A stretch of DNA of 64,000 nucleotides from Tyto alba (GCF_018691265.1 NW_024881316.1:22173819-22237818), one strand, 5' to 3'; numbered from the stretch's first letter, positions 28,862-42,545 are shown. The notes: generated from the letters alone by a model not told the origin. Numbers and translations are program-made.

Positions 28862-29230
28862 AGAGTGGAATGGGAAACTCTGGAGACTTGGGACTTTTTC
28901 CATGATCAGTATCTTACAGGATATGGCAGAACCTGCCAAGGTTCTCTTGCAGCTGGATGACTGAGAATGCAGAGAATTGCTTTCCAAATTCCTTGTGTCC
29001 CTGTCACCTAAGGAAGCAGCTTCTTGAGTTTCCTGGTTTTTGACTCCCAGCTCCATAATGGTCCACCTGCCAAATACAGCCAGAATATGAGCTGGGGCTT
29101 CTTGGGATCCCAGGATCCTGGCTGGTAGATCAGGCAGGAGGCTGAGGACCTGATCAGGACCGAGGGACATTAGGCAGCAGCTGGACAGTGAATCAGACAA
29201 AATCAGGCAGAGAAAGTTCCTCAGAGTACT
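28862..29230 (-). other. GC-richer patch with a 127-codon open frame, unassigned
   Basis: This patch is noticeably richer in G+C than its surroundings and holds a minus-strand open frame from 29,200 to 28,817. The predicted peptide is Leu/Ser-rich, with no domain, signal peptide or repeat that I recognise. There is no Kozak or splice evidence. An unrecognised LTR or other repeat fragment is as likely as a decayed exon. I do not assign a function. Confidence 0.2.
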
Positions 29231-31952
29231 TCTGGTCCTGTCCCTTTCTCACAGAAGGCTTTGGTGTTGATGGACTGGCATATTTGATGGGAAAAACACT
29301 ATATCATAAATTTTCCTGACAATCTTAATTCCCAGTCAATACCCTGAGTTGCATAAACATGGCTTTAAACAGGTATGAGAGACAATTTTCCTCATGGAAG
29401 TATTTGCAAAGGTAAAAGAAGCAAATGAGAGTAATTCTTCATAAAAGAAAACCAAAGAAATATGTATTCCCAAATATCAAGACTATTACTAAATGCTGAA
29501 AAGAAAACAGGCATAACAGTGATTAGAATGATCAGCTGTGCATTGTGCTACTGATGGAGATAGATAACATTAGAAAAGGGACAAACTAGTATTGTGCTAT
29601 GTAATTATCTCCAGGAACTGCAAGGGGACTCTCACAAACACTGCCAGTCTCCTGTTAGAGGAGACAAAATTTATTCTGCATAACATGGACAAGAAAGACA
29701 CATGGCCAAATGCTTCATTACCTTATTTCCATTCTAGCTCTTCTGTTTGAGATAGCTGATTTTGGCATCCTAAAACCAAAGTGCCATAGAATTGTGGCTG
29801 AATTTTTATTATAGTGAATTTGTATCGAAAGAACACTAGTTCTTTTCAGGCTAGTTGCCTGTTTTGAGTGACCTCTGTAGTTGGAAACATCTGCAGTAAA
29901 AATAAATGAAAAATATTCAACATCAGAATTCACTTTCAGGTAGAAATTTTCTCAATCACTTTGAAGAAATAGGCACACTAAAATAAGTTTTTAGAGAACA
30001 TTACACAAACGAATGCTTTTCTTTTATATTTCACTTGAGGCACAAATTAAAAATAGCTTAAAAGATATTTTTTAGGCAACAGACAATTTACTTCATATTT
30101 TCATTCAGTGTATATTTTAGAATAACTAATCCTGTAAAAAGTGATGATTTAAATGATTTTGTGGAGTTTCAAGACCCTTGAATAGTGTTAACTCATTTTC
30201 TTTGCACAGTCCTCTGTTTAACTCAGGCAAATATTTATGTTGTTTCCAATATCATCAAAACTACCCACAGGAATGTAACTAAGAAAAAACTTACAGGGTC
30301 AAATGAAATTGAAGTTACTCTGGCTACATCATAAATATTTTTAATTTCTTCTTGTGAGGAATTTAGAGCTTTGGGTCTTTCTCAGTTATCCATCTGGTTA
30401 TTTTTCAACTCTTCAGTATTCTGAACTTGTTTAAAATTGTTTAGTTGGCTATGTATACTGTGTTATTTATTTTAATTAAGTTAAAAGATTTTGTTTCAGT
30501 AACACAGCAGATTTATTTGTTAGCAGAGCAGGAGAAGTAACTGAAAAATGGTTTTGTACTATCAGCAATAAATTATTATGAGCTAAAGTGCTAAAACACA
30601 ACAGTTGTTTAATTCAGTCAAAGCAGACACGGAGTAGTCAACATCAAACAAGGATGGGTGTCTAGTTTCTCATTAGATTTTTCTTCAGCATAAAATGCAT
30701 GGTGCCTCTATTATAAGAAATAAACTAGATATTAAAAGATAGTAAAAATGTGCATAATCTGTTCAGTTTTAAAAATTACATCATAGGCATACAGACTAGT
30801 TACTGAAATGCACATTCAATTCCCTTCCTAACAATAATTTCACTTATTAAATATACAAAAACTTCATTGTTCCAGAAAGTAATGAGAAATGACCTGATGA
30901 GACAGGAAAAAAAGACATAGTGTAAATTAATATTTTTGTGGTTTATTCTAAAATATATTTAATTAAGCAAAACAGTCATTGCAGATGGATAAAACTGTAA
31001 AACAGAACAAATTTCTGTTATTAAACAGTTAGGTAATTGGATTGTTATTTTTCCTCTTTATTTTGATGCAGGAGGAGGAGTCATAAAAATACAAGATTCT
31101 TATTAATAAAACACAGTAACATGGTAATATTAAATCTACACTCATCCTTGGCATAAGGTTTTCTCCACTGGACTGTATCCCTGCTCTTTTCACTAGGATC
31201 TCAGGAGACTCACATAAGATTAGTTGTCATTTCTCCAAAAGAATTGTTAATCTATATGTCCTCTGTTTGGGATTGAAGAAACAGAGAGCTGGGAACTGTG
31301 TTATCTATTTCTCTAATTCAGTTCCTGCCATGCTACACAGCAAAATACAGACCTTTTTCCTCTCCTCAAACTGAGTTTTCCAATACACTGTGGTAAAAGC
31401 ACCATATCTTATCAACATTTACTTTATTAGAACAATTAATTCCAGACACCTTAACAGGGAAACAGTCCTTCAGAATGTTACTATATAGTAGATTCGCACT
31501 CAGATTTTTTTTTTCAAATTTCAAGTGCAAGTATATATCTTAAAACAAAACTGGTTTATTTATTTATAGGATTTGAGAGGCTGGGATTTGATTCACTGCT
31601 TGCTCACAGTAAGTTGATTCCATTGGCAGGAATATTTCTTCCTTACCCAAGGGTAAGGAAGGGGAACATCAGATCCATAAATTGAAGTCCTAGGTCCTAT
31701 CTTCCTTCAAGATAAGTTAATCATTGACTTGAGCAGGCATTCAATCCAATTATGGAGAGAATAAAAGTTGTTGGATTGCTATCTTAGATACTAAATGCAA
31801 ATGAGTTTTGAAAATGTATTTTATCATTGTTGGTCCTGGAAAAGTATTTGAGTACAAGAAATAAGACTGTTGCCTCTTTCCCATTGGAGCCGTCGTCTCA
31901 CTGATATTGAATTGTACTTCCCAGCTGCAGACAGAGTAGGACTGACAAAATT

Positions 31953-32000
31953 CAAGTCCCATTGAATTTTCAAGTCCCATTGAATTTTCAAGTCCCATTA
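31953..32000. repeat. 18-bp minisatellite, 2.7 copies
   Basis: The unit caagtcccattgaatttt occurs twice exactly (31,953-31,970 and 31,971-31,988), followed by a partial third copy to about 31,999. The minus-strand frame reads it as a repeated Met-Gly-Leu-Glu-Asn-Ser motif, which is a by-product of the repeat. Confidence 0.95.
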
Positions 32001-33037
32001 GAAAAAACTAAGACTCAGAAAACCTCAAAGCTGATAAAACATAAAATCTATAGTTAATAAAAATATCGAAGGCTTTCTTTCAATCTTGTAGTGAAAGAAA
32101 TGACATTTACTCATTAATATTTTAAATTAGTCTCCTCTCCTGTCTAAAAGAAATCTCTAGGGTCCCTAAATGATGAATCTTGTACAATAATGCTGCATGG
32201 TAAATGATTTAGACAGTTTCTCTTCTCCCTAATTTCTCTTCCTGTTAAAAGGTATAATATTGGTCTTGGACATTCACAAACATTCCCGTCCAACTCAAAC
32301 AATTCATGGCAATATCACATATCTGACAATATGAATGAAAATCAGTGAAGAATATAAAAATTAAACCTGATTGGTTTTATGCTTCCTGTTTAATGAAGCT
32401 TTGTGCATCCATTGTGTGAAAGTTATATTCTTTTTTGTTTTATTATATGTGAACAAGTAGCAATGAAAATACATATTCAGTAGACTGTGTGAATATGATT
32501 TTAGTTTCATGTAGAGTTGTTTCAGAGGATAAACTGGCAGTGGAATTTCATCATGTTTTTAATAGAAACCAGAAAATTTTCAGTTCTAAAGAAATGCAAA
32601 GATGAAAGATAAGCATGTTGGTATTGATTTGCTTGAAGTTTTTCTATGATTGCTTATAATGCAGATATCAGAACTCAGCAAAAGCAACCAAAGATGTAAA
32701 ATAAAAGAACAAAATGAGGTCTTTCTCAAGGACTTTTTACTAATCAGAAAGGTCAATATGGGCAAATTAAAATTCCTGCTCAATACAAACTTCAATCAAA
32801 ATGTGTACATTCAGTTCAAAAAAAATAATGAAACTGTCAACATAAACAAAATTGAAATAGGTTTTTTTTTTTTTCCTAGATCCTAGTAGTATAAAGACAT
32901 TGCATTTTTCTTTACCTTCCAGCAACCAGCAGACAGTAGTTATCAGCCTCTGCTGATAATTTCCTCAATGGGTATTATTTGTACAATATGAACAACTTTA
33001 GGGTTTTTTGTCATTTCATCTTCAGAATGTTTATTTT

Positions 33038-33042
<5 letters not shown>

Positions 33043-33076
<34 letters not shown>
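33043..33076. repeat. Poly-T tract (34 T)
   Basis: Uninterrupted run visible directly. On the minus strand it would be a poly-A tail, but no retrocopy body was recognised next to it. Confidence 0.97.
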
Positions 33077-33080
<4 letters not shown>

Positions 33081-33215
33081 AAAGGGCATTTAGGTTAATA
33101 CAATTGCAGAAATGATACATGAAAAAGTCTTTTTATGCTTGTTTTAGCTCATCATTCTTTCAGTGCTACTCCCAAAGTGTAGTATGTTTTTATTGGACTC
33201 ATTCCTTAATGTGCA

Positions 33216-33660
33216 GTGTGTTAGGATTTGTCCAGTGCAGTTCTGAAATGGCTTGAACAACAGCGTTCACACCTTTTTCTCTGAGAAACTAAATGAGGAG
33301 GAGCTGAGGAAGAAAATGTCTTTGGACTACCATTGAAATTGTTGGGACTAGTATCCAACACTCATCACAGATCTTCATTTTACCTAATCCCAAGGAGCAG
33401 AGCAGGGGCATATGTGTTTATTAGCATTTTGGTTTGGATCAGAGAGGCACTAAGGTCAAGCTGGGATGTCCACCCATGAGTGTGGGTCAGGATCAGGCCT
33501 GGTGAGAGGACCCAGGTCAGACGTGGTCCTGGCATGGGACTTCTACAACATACAAGCTCAGGTCTTCTAGAAATTGCTCATGTGGCCATGCTCTCACTTA
33601 CCCTCATCCTGAGGATTCCTCAATAAACAGTCTTTTAGTTACTAATCAAAATAGGGCTGA
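33216..33660 (+). mobile_element. Possible LTR fragment
   Basis: A GC-richer block (strongest at 33,450-33,600) ends in an AATAAA at 33,622-33,627, preceded by 'cctgaggattcctc'. The layout of a GC-rich region, a polyadenylation signal and a return to AT-rich DNA resembles an LTR R/U5 end. There is no clear TATA box, I did not find TG...CA termini with a target duplication, and I cannot name the family. It could instead be an unrelated repeat or unique DNA. Confidence 0.25.
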
Positions 33661-36600
33661 ATTTTTCAGAGACATATAACGTGACTGGACTTCATGGTCC
33701 CTTACTGCGTGGATGGTCCCTTGACTAGTGTCAAGGTAATGTTCCAGAGGGGAATGTACCTGAGTTTCTCAAAAAATATTTCTTGTGAGTAAGAAAAGTG
33801 TTAAACTATTGAGCAGGCATACAGCATTTAACAGGAGAAGGATTATCACAAAATGTTAGATTTTGGCAAACAAGTGTTTGACATCTTACACTTACCTTTC
33901 AAAACTAAATTGGGTAACAAAACCATAATTTCTCCTCCTCAGTAAAGGAAGGACAGAGAGCAGTTTTCATGAGATTACAGTTATGTTCTTACATCAAAAC
34001 TAAAGCCTTGTTCTGTTTACAGTTCTGTGAACCAGAAACATGAAATCATTGAACTATACTTGCACATTTGCAATTAATTTTGACCAGTGGGAGAACCAAA
34101 ACCAGATTCATAGTCTTAACTGCAGACTTGTGAATCTGTAGGAATCAATGCTCTAACAAAATCCCACTAACCCTTTTAATGAAGGTTGAGAGGTGCAAGG
34201 CTTTGTTTTCAAGGCTAGTACCAAGATTAAGGTAAACCATTATAATTAAATTTTAAATTCCTGGTGGAAAATTAAGGGGTTAATATTTTTACATTATCAT
34301 CTGTATTGTTATCAAACACAGGTGAAAGAAAATAATTTTATTAATAAAACAATATGTCTCGAGATAATGGTTCAGCTGAAAGCTCATAAAATTAGTTGCT
34401 GTAAAACAGATTAAATTTAATGCAGATTGCATGTGGTTTTGTTGCTAATAGTTGTCTGTTTTACATTTTCTTTTCTTCTTACATATTCTTTTAAAGTAAT
34501 GTCTTTATGAGGTTCTGAGTTAAAAGCTGTTTTGCACTCATTTTTACTATCTTTTTTATATGAAGAACTGACAGATGCCTTAATAAAGAATGGACAGCTG
34601 GTTTATAGACAAAAAGGCACAATCAATTTAAGCTACAGTTTAAAAGTACATAAAACAGCTGTACCCTACTAATGAATTTTAATAGTTTTGCATCTTGCAC
34701 ATCATACAGTTCAAAATATCCATAATTAAATGTGCATTTTGTTAATGAAATCTTCCCCTTGAATCATTAAAAGAAGTAATTTGTACTTTTTCTAAAAGCT
34801 TCTCAGACATGTTTGCATAACTGTTTTATTTGGCTTGTGTTTGTTGTTCTTTTTACTTGTTTGTTTGGTTTTTGGTTTTTTTTTTTTTTTTTTTTTAAGT
34901 TATTTCAACTTTCAAAATATAATTATTCTGTATTGATTTGTCTGACATAAAAAATGACTTCTTTTCAGTTCTGTCACCATATAGCAGTTGTTAGCTGTTT
35001 TCCATTCTAATGTTGCCTTTGCTTTCCAGAGAAGCAGTAACTTTGTGAATCACAAAAGACAATATAATCATTGAAATACATGAAGAACATACTGGGAAGA
35101 ATAGATGATAATAAAATTCATTTTGTGTTTACACTAACAAAAATATGATGATATGAAATGGGTAAGAATAACAAAATCTTTAAAATAATCAGAGGAATAT
35201 AGATTGGGTGCTATATTAGAAAGAATATGTATACTTTATATTGAAAGGTCTTCTGTAATGAACTCAGGTTCCAATATTTCATATTACAGATAGAATGAGT
35301 GAGTCTGGCATCATCAGAGAGAAACACATCTAGACTATATCTTGATGGTATGTCACATGTATGATTGCAGCAACGGTAGAGGTAGACAAGTTGTCACTAG
35401 ACAACAATAACAGTTGTGATCTTAAGGCCATGGTCTTTTGGCAGAAAGAGTTTGGGTTGTCCCACTATCTTGAATTTTAGCTTGAAGGCTGAAAGAATTC
35501 ACACTATAACAGGTGTCACTGCTAGATATATTAAAGCATGTTCAGATAGCCTAAGACTCCATACTTGATAATAAGTAGAAATAAATATAGAACTGATCAT
35601 CCTTTAACCACACTGTCCTAGCTGGGTGAAAAACTGGAAAGTACTTGTGTTCATACCAACTATACTTCCTGAATGTAGCCATTTCTTAATCAACCAGTTG
35701 AAGACTTGTTGAGCTGGATGTCCATTACTCTTTCATTGCCACCTGGAAAGCATAGCAAGCAATTTGTTTGCACACCTTAGTTATCCCTTTACTTTTCTCC
35801 CCTAGTGTCCCTGACTGTCTCTCCATACTGTTCCTATCTTTTCCTTCTACACATGTCTATGTGTATATAATCCCCTCCTGTAGTGATTTAGGACCTACCC
35901 CTTCCCCTCTTTGCTACCTTTTGGCAGCATAGTCTCTCACCTAGGGCCATCCAGCATTTGGATCTCTACTTATCTCAGTTGTGGCAGTCTGACAAACAGC
36001 CTAAGAGAGTTTTGTTAGATCTAACAATCAGAGCTTTAAAGTCCCCTCAAAAATAAAAAATAACTTATAGTTTTTATACTGTTTATCTCCAGCTGGATTT
36101 AAGATATACTACTTTCAAAATTAATCTGGAAATTAATGAAATTAATTGATTTCATTCTGAAATGAAGAATAACCAATGATGGGAAACTGATGACTGCTAA
36201 ATCATTAAAATTATTAGCAAATGGCACCCTGTCATCTTCAGTATTATCATAACTTCAATATTCTTTGCATTATCACCTATCTATTGTTATATGTCTAGCT
36301 AGCTATAATGGAAGATTTACATGACTGTTTTACTCTGTTGGTGTAAGGTCAAGACTGCACTTCAAAAATAAATCAGTAATAAATCTCCAATCATTCCTAT
36401 GCATCATGTTTTGCTTTACATCAGTATCTGAGTATGTAAATTTGATTTCTTAGAAATGAAACTGAGTCACAAGGATCACCCTGAGAGCACACCTAATAAA
36501 CTCCAACCAACAGGCATTCATTCCATGGGGTCAAAATACTTCCAGAGAGAGCACCCTTAAAATACACACAGTTTGGAAATCTGGTCTTCAACACCAACTG

Positions 36601-39600
36601 TTTTGCTTTACTGCTATATTTCTGTGGTACTGCATTGTGTTTTAATGTGGATGTAGGTGAACTCAACTCAAATCCAAATTATGGCTTAGGGCATGGGTGA
36701 TGAGCGTATTGAGGAGTATGTTGGAGGAGAAAGTTTAGACTTGTGCTTAGCAACTCAAGGGAATGAACTAAGTATGCATATGACTATGTTTATTCAGTCA
36801 AAATCTGCCCTTACTTACCTAGCATTTAAGCATAACGTTTTCTTTCTTAAGATCTGAGCTTTTCTTGACAGGAAAGGAGAGGTATGATATCTTCATCCTT
36901 CTCAGGCTGATATCTAAACAGCTTTATCCACGTTAAATTGGAAGTCCCTGAGAATGTTCTTGCTGATACAAGATAATCACCACTTGAAAGGCAGAAATCA
37001 CCATTGTAAAAAATGAAAAAAATCCCACAAAAGCCCCACCTTGGCATCTGTCCATGCAGGTGAATGCTGCCTTCTATTCTGTGCAGTAACACAGCTTTAA
37101 CTAGCAGAACAGAATAAAAATGGTTGAATCCAACCTAAACAAGGCTGTGGGATGACAACAGAGATATGGCTTTATGATATACCGTAATTCTCTTTGCCTT
37201 CCAGGTTAACCACTTCTTGTTCCACAAGCAACAAATTTTTTTCCCTTTCTTATAAATTACCATCTTATCAACTGTCCCCCTACTAATATTCTCTCAGATA
37301 CCAGCCAACTTTTCTTCCAGGCAGTTTGGACTCAATGTTTTCTGTCTGTATTTAGTTTGGAAAGATGTTTGCTTTTGTCAGGTCTGAAGATGTTTCAGCA
37401 AACTTGTCTGCTTTACCTCCAGAAACATCAGATGGTCTAATAACAAGTATTCTTCCTCCCCACAAATCTTGCCTTACTTCAGAGGAAAGGGCAGAAGTGC
37501 CTCATGTTGACACAAGTGGTAGTAATGAAACTTGTATGTATGCTAGGTATTTATGATTAGCTTTGATGAATTGTTAAATTTCACAGAGTTTATTACTATC
37601 TTGTAATTCCTACATTTCTTCATAACTAATAAATGATATCTTAAGTTCCTGGTGTTAGCTGTTATTGGTTTATTAAGAACAGTTTAGCTCTTATCATCTT
37701 AAAAAGTATTAAATATACCAGATGAGGGAGGAAGACAGAGAGATAGACACCAGACTTCTAGAAATCAAAGTCTCAAGATTAAATCATTTGTTGCTATCAC
37801 TTTTTCTATTGACACATCCCAATGACTATCAAGAAACTAAAGTGGCCTTGTTTTGAATGACCCTCTCCTTTAACAACCAACAGAATGGATTTTCCCATAT
37901 CTTCAGGTCTTTTCACTAATGACATGTCCCCGATAAAAAATTAATTCCTTTAGATGTAAATTCTGGTGAAAGAAGAAACCAAGTTTTCTAATAAATTATC
38001 CATTGTACCTTATCATCACAGAGAAAAGACAGAAGAAACAGAGTAGGAAAGGTACATATAATATTTTCCTATTTCCTTCCTTTCTCTTAAAGTTCCTAAT
38101 TATTAAGACTTTGAAAGTAAAGTTTCTTTCTGTCAGATACACTTACTCATTGAATGTGTGATTTGACAAGGTGTGAAATGTGCCAGCTGTGTGCTAACTG
38201 GTCAATAATTTTTTGTTATCCATCAAGTAACAACTGTCCTTGGGAGGAGCTTCCAGGCTGTGGATCCCATATAAACACCACCATCTCTGTGTAGTTTCAA
38301 GTCCTTGAGAAACAAGATTTAAGAGTCTATTTCTTTATTGGCTAACTGTACACAGCTCCTTATGCAATATCAATTCAGAGTATCAGTGATCTTAGTTTTT
38401 GGAGGTACCCAGCTTTTCCCAGGCATTGACTGGGGCAGTGAATTGTACTGCAGTGACACTAGAATGTCAGGTTTGTTAGTCTCTTCTTCCTACTCTGCAG
38501 GTAGGTTTTGACCTTAGGTGCCCAGTACAGAATTCCAGTTTAGTCTCTGGAGAATTAAGTCTTTTATCTCTGTACCGTAGCTAAGGCTATTATGTTGAAG
38601 CCCAGAGTAATCCACTGGATATAGTTTAGAATAATTATGTTGTAGGTTTACATTGGAAATGTGAATTAGAAAGTTGAACTGAGCAGTGTTTAATGAATAT
38701 CTTAATGTACATCATGTTAAATACAGTAGTTTATATGTTTGAGTGAGTTAATTTTAAGGCTGGTTTTTAATGAATAAGAGAAATCACAGATTTATCATCA
38801 AGAGAATGAAAACCATTAATTTTCATTGACTATTAAAATAGCAAACATATATGCTTGCTGATTTTATTGAAACACATCTGTGTGATTCAGATGTGACAAC
38901 AGTGAAAAAATAAGTGACTGATGAGAAAGGGGTGAAAGTCATCACTTTTCCCAACTAGAAGATCACCATATCTTTTCTAATATCACAGAATTGAGAAAAC
39001 TACATTATACAACTTCTTTAATCCACAAGAGATTCAACCTCTGAATCCAGCTTAATAAAAGCCTATTAACACAGAATATCATATTGTGTTATGCAATCAA
39101 TGTTAGAGAAGGTATTAACATAGGGACACCTCATAGAGGTTCTTGCAGAAACCATAAGCAAAATTTCAGCATCTAATCAGCTACTCAGATAGAATTTTAA
39201 AATGCAGATTCCATCTGGTTTTAAAAATAACACTGCTAGAACAAAGCATGTCAATAACAAGAAGTGGTATAGCTAGGGGATATCTTAAATTACATTTTCT
39301 CTATGACATTCCAGAGAATTTAACTACTGTAAATTACAAAATATCATCCCTCTGTGTGCCAGCTCAAACTCATACGAGAGTCTTCTAAGAGAAGGAGAAA
39401 ACCAGTTTGCTGTTTCAGATCCTGAAAATAAACTATATGGTAATCATACCTTTTAAAGACAAGAATATCAATAGTACACATGTACTCCATAATAAATACA
39501 GAGTCTCATAGCAAATATTGTGTCTGAGTTAGAGAGAAAAATCCAGTTGCATAAGTTCATACAGAAAGATTTTTGTTGGTTTAACTTTGAATAAGCTGAG

Positions 39601-39828
39601 TCTTTGTAGCTCAGTGTACTTAATCAAGCCATGATGGCAAGATTACATAATAAAAGAATATTAAACTTGTTTACTTAGTTGTTTAAGTGAAAACATAGTG
39701 GATTGTAAACCTAAGCAAAGTATTCTTCCTTCCATTTCTACCCTCCATAATAAACAAGACAGTATCTTCTGGGTGCTACTTTCCTTGTTCATAAATTAGA
39801 AGAGAGAGATGTAGCTGATGCTCCAGAC
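33661..39828. other. AT-rich stretch without a recognised gene
   Basis: It holds a poly-T run at 34,876-34,896 and low-complexity AT-rich blocks. The part at 34,260-34,800 has many TAATTA/ATTAA and CAGCTG motifs and few simple repeats, which would fit a conserved non-coding element but is not proof of one. Open frames at 36,847-37,092 and 37,365-37,556 are short and unassigned. Confidence 0.5.
34876..34896. repeat. Poly-T tract
   Basis: 21 T in a row, visible directly. Confidence 0.95.
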
Positions 39829-40120
39829 TGTCTAGTTTCAGCTGGGATAGGGTTAATTTTTCTTCTTAGTAGCTAGAATAGTGTTCTGATTTGGATTCAG
39901 TATGGAATTTCGTATGAGAAAGATGTTGATAATACACTGATGTTTTCAGCTGTTGCTAAGAATTCAAGGACTTTCCAACTTCCCATGTCCTGTCTGTGGG
40001 CAGGTGTACAAGAAGCTGGGAGGGAGCATGGCCAGATCAATAAATGCAAGTTGGCCAATGAAATATTCATGATCATATAATGTCAACCTTAGCATATAGA
40101 GGAGGGATGGCCAGTAAGGG
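39829..40120 (+). mobile_element. 5' part of a second endogenous retroviral LTR family
   Basis: The block starts TGTCTAGTTTCAGCTGGGAT (39,829-39,848) and continues with 'agggttaatttttcttctta', 'gatgttgataatacactgat' (39,922-39,941), 'caaggactttccaacttccc', 'aagaagctgggagggagc' and a TATA-like 'agcatatagaggaggg' (40,092-40,107). I recognise this order from a common bird LTR family that begins TGTCCTGGTTTCAGCTGGGATAG (described here in parts: TGTCCTGG, then TTTCAGCTGGGATAG). After about 40,120 the similarity ends where R and U5 should follow, so the 3' half is lost or too diverged. It is non-coding, with no adjacent retroviral gene. The family name is left unassigned. Confidence 0.7.
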
Positions 40121-42355
40121 GGGACTCTTTAATGTCATTCCTTCCCCAAAATGGAGTGGTCCATCAAGAGCATCAGGGAACACCACTGTGATGACTGTTC
40201 CATGTACAGATGAATATGTACAGGTCTAGCATTAATGACATTACTTGATTACTCTACAAAACTTCAAGTTGTCATTCAATAACTGACAACTTACTTTTGA
40301 TTCTTTCCACCTCAGTTCCTTCATAGCCATTCTGTCCTATCTAATCTTTTGATCTCTTTGCACAGCTAAATATTTTGTGCCTTTTATTTATATCTAATCC
40401 AGAGATAACTTTGAAAATAAGTAAAGAGAACACCAACACTCTGGAAAACTGAATTAGAAATTATTTTTTCAGGACTACAGAGAAACATGGTCTGATGAGA
40501 TATCTCATCTTGTTAAAGCTGTCAAGTCCTTCAGAATAAAAGCTCCAGTGGGCCTGCGTCTCAAACTTCTGAGGTAACTAGTTTAAACTCTTATCACTGG
40601 CATCAATAAGAATGGTTGTGAGATGGGTTGTTAAAATCAAAGAATTGCCAAAGAATTTTAAAATCAGTGTATTTTCATCATAGGAATGAATGAACAATAT
40701 AAATATTTTTATCAATGTCAGTTAAATACATTGTAAATTACTAATTGCAAACAATTTTTGCCTTTATTTTAATGTTATTATTAACCTTTTTGCAATTATA
40801 TTGATTTTTCTTTGCAAATAAATCCAAGATGTGTTTCAAACTTATACTATTGATTTAACTGAATATGAAAAGTTTTGTCCATACATACAATATGCTATTA
40901 ATTGCTCAAGGATATTCCACATAAATTGTGGTATGGATGTATCGAGATATGATTACAAAAGTAACATTAGTTCTTAGCTTTCTATTGCATATGAATATAT
41001 GTTTAATAGAAAAAAATACTAGCAATATTGAAATTAATGGTTAAATTGTTACTGATTTTCATAGCATAGGAATTCATTTGCTTCATATTTAATATTTCAT
41101 TTAGCTCTGTTAACTATAATACACTATATCATATGTAGCATTTAGTAATAAATATTTTAATTTCAGCATCAGATTAAAAACCATATTATCACTAATACTT
41201 GCAAGAAATAATGAAATGCAAATAGTCTTAGAGAAAGATCAAGTGAAAAAAAATCCTCAACCATTAGTGTAGAATATGAATAATCCATATTTACATTCCT
41301 AGTCAAACTTACAACTCCTAGACTAATTTCCAGTATTTTGCTTTTTTTTTTATTATTTGGCAAGAAAATTATCTTTAATTATATCTCCATCTCAATTTTT
41401 GTTACTTTCTTCTGTTCTAAAACAAAATGATTTAGTTAACATGTAGAAAATTTTAATATAGGTCCCAAATATGTCTGTCTGAATGTTTGTAATATTAAAT
41501 AGGCATAGACAGCTATCTTTGAACCAGCTAGTTTTCCCTTACACCTTGTTAGGAATATGTAAAAGGTGTTCAGAGACATTCACATAAGAAGCTATTTTGG
41601 AAGGCTCTAAGTCTGCATTATCTACCAACTTGTTCCAAGTTACATTACCAAGAAGAGGAGAGAGGTTCAGTGACACTTTGGACATATTCCATTACCCTTT
41701 TAACGTCAGGCTAATATTAGAAACAGAAACACATTTGCCAAGTGTCTTTCAAGCTGCGTTTATCTGCCTTTACCTCTCTTCCTAGGAAGTGTTTTTACAG
41801 CAGTAAGACTATTTTTTCCTTCAATAACCCATTCCTAACAGCAGAAAAAGGGTGTAGAAAGGGATTATAACAAGGAAAATGAGTGGAAAATTCAAGTGCA
41901 TTTTCTCTAAAGGCTTTTTCAATCTGATTTTATCAGTCACAGGAAACAGTAAAAGAGTTGAGAATTCTCTCTTCTTCCTTGAAGTAGGACCACAGTTAAT
42001 AAGTGGGTCCACAGTCCAGTAGATCTCAGAGTGAAAATATTTTCATTTAAGGTATAACCTCCATCTTCTACAAAATTAATCCTATTGATTTTAGTCACAT
42101 CATTTTGTGCCCCATTAAAATAATTATTATCTTATTAAAATAACCTCCCTGAATATTTCTAGACTATTTTCTTTACGTTTAACTCAGGAAAATACATGGC
42201 TGTTTCATTTATGGCATGTCCAAAAAAAGCACGTATGATAAGGCTGAATACTGAACCATCTGAGTAGGACTGCTAACCATGATGGTCGAAGATTACCATG
42301 ATGTACGCAATACACATATATCTTAAAATATCTTTGCATTTTTAAGTCTGTTATC
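40121..42355. other. AT-rich stretch without a recognised gene
   Basis: The first 100 bases may be residual LTR sequence. No gene or RNA is supported beyond that. Confidence 0.55.
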
Positions 42356-42545
42356 TATACCCTTAACTAATTTGTCATCTTTATCCTTATTATTGTTAGT
42401 CATATAATGGTCTCTCCAACACAATATTTTAGGGAATGTTATGATCAGAAGTGGTTGAGTATTCCAGGTGTGGTCACAACAGAATTATATACACATATTA
42501 TTTCTCTGTTATCTGTATACACTCTTCAGCTGTGTTTAATATAGA
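42356..42545 (-). mobile_element. Decayed CR1 LINE fragment
   Basis: On the plus strand, 'ggtctctccaaca' (42,410-42,422) and then 'gttgagtattccaggtgtgg' (42,454-42,473), followed by 'tcacaacagaa', match the reverse complement of the CR1 region 'ctccaaca ... gtactccaggtgtggtctcaccagag'. Further weak matches continue to about 42,545. Divergence is high. Confidence 0.5.

Larger units (their letters stand above)
29231..33215. other. AT-rich stretch without a recognised gene
   Basis: It contains only a small tandem repeat near 31,953 and a poly-T run at 33,043-33,076. No other feature is supported. Confidence 0.6.

Noticed and set aside
37365..37556. 63-codon open frame with balanced composition after a pyrimidine-rich AG (about 37,310-37,320), resembling a last exon
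   Set aside because: No known protein recognised and no upstream partner exon. It is kept out unless RNA evidence or cross-species codon conservation appears.
38200..38420. TATA-like 'catataaacacc' after a GC-richer segment, as in an LTR
   Set aside because: No TG...CA ends, polyadenylation signal or match to the LTR families in the window; too weak to list.
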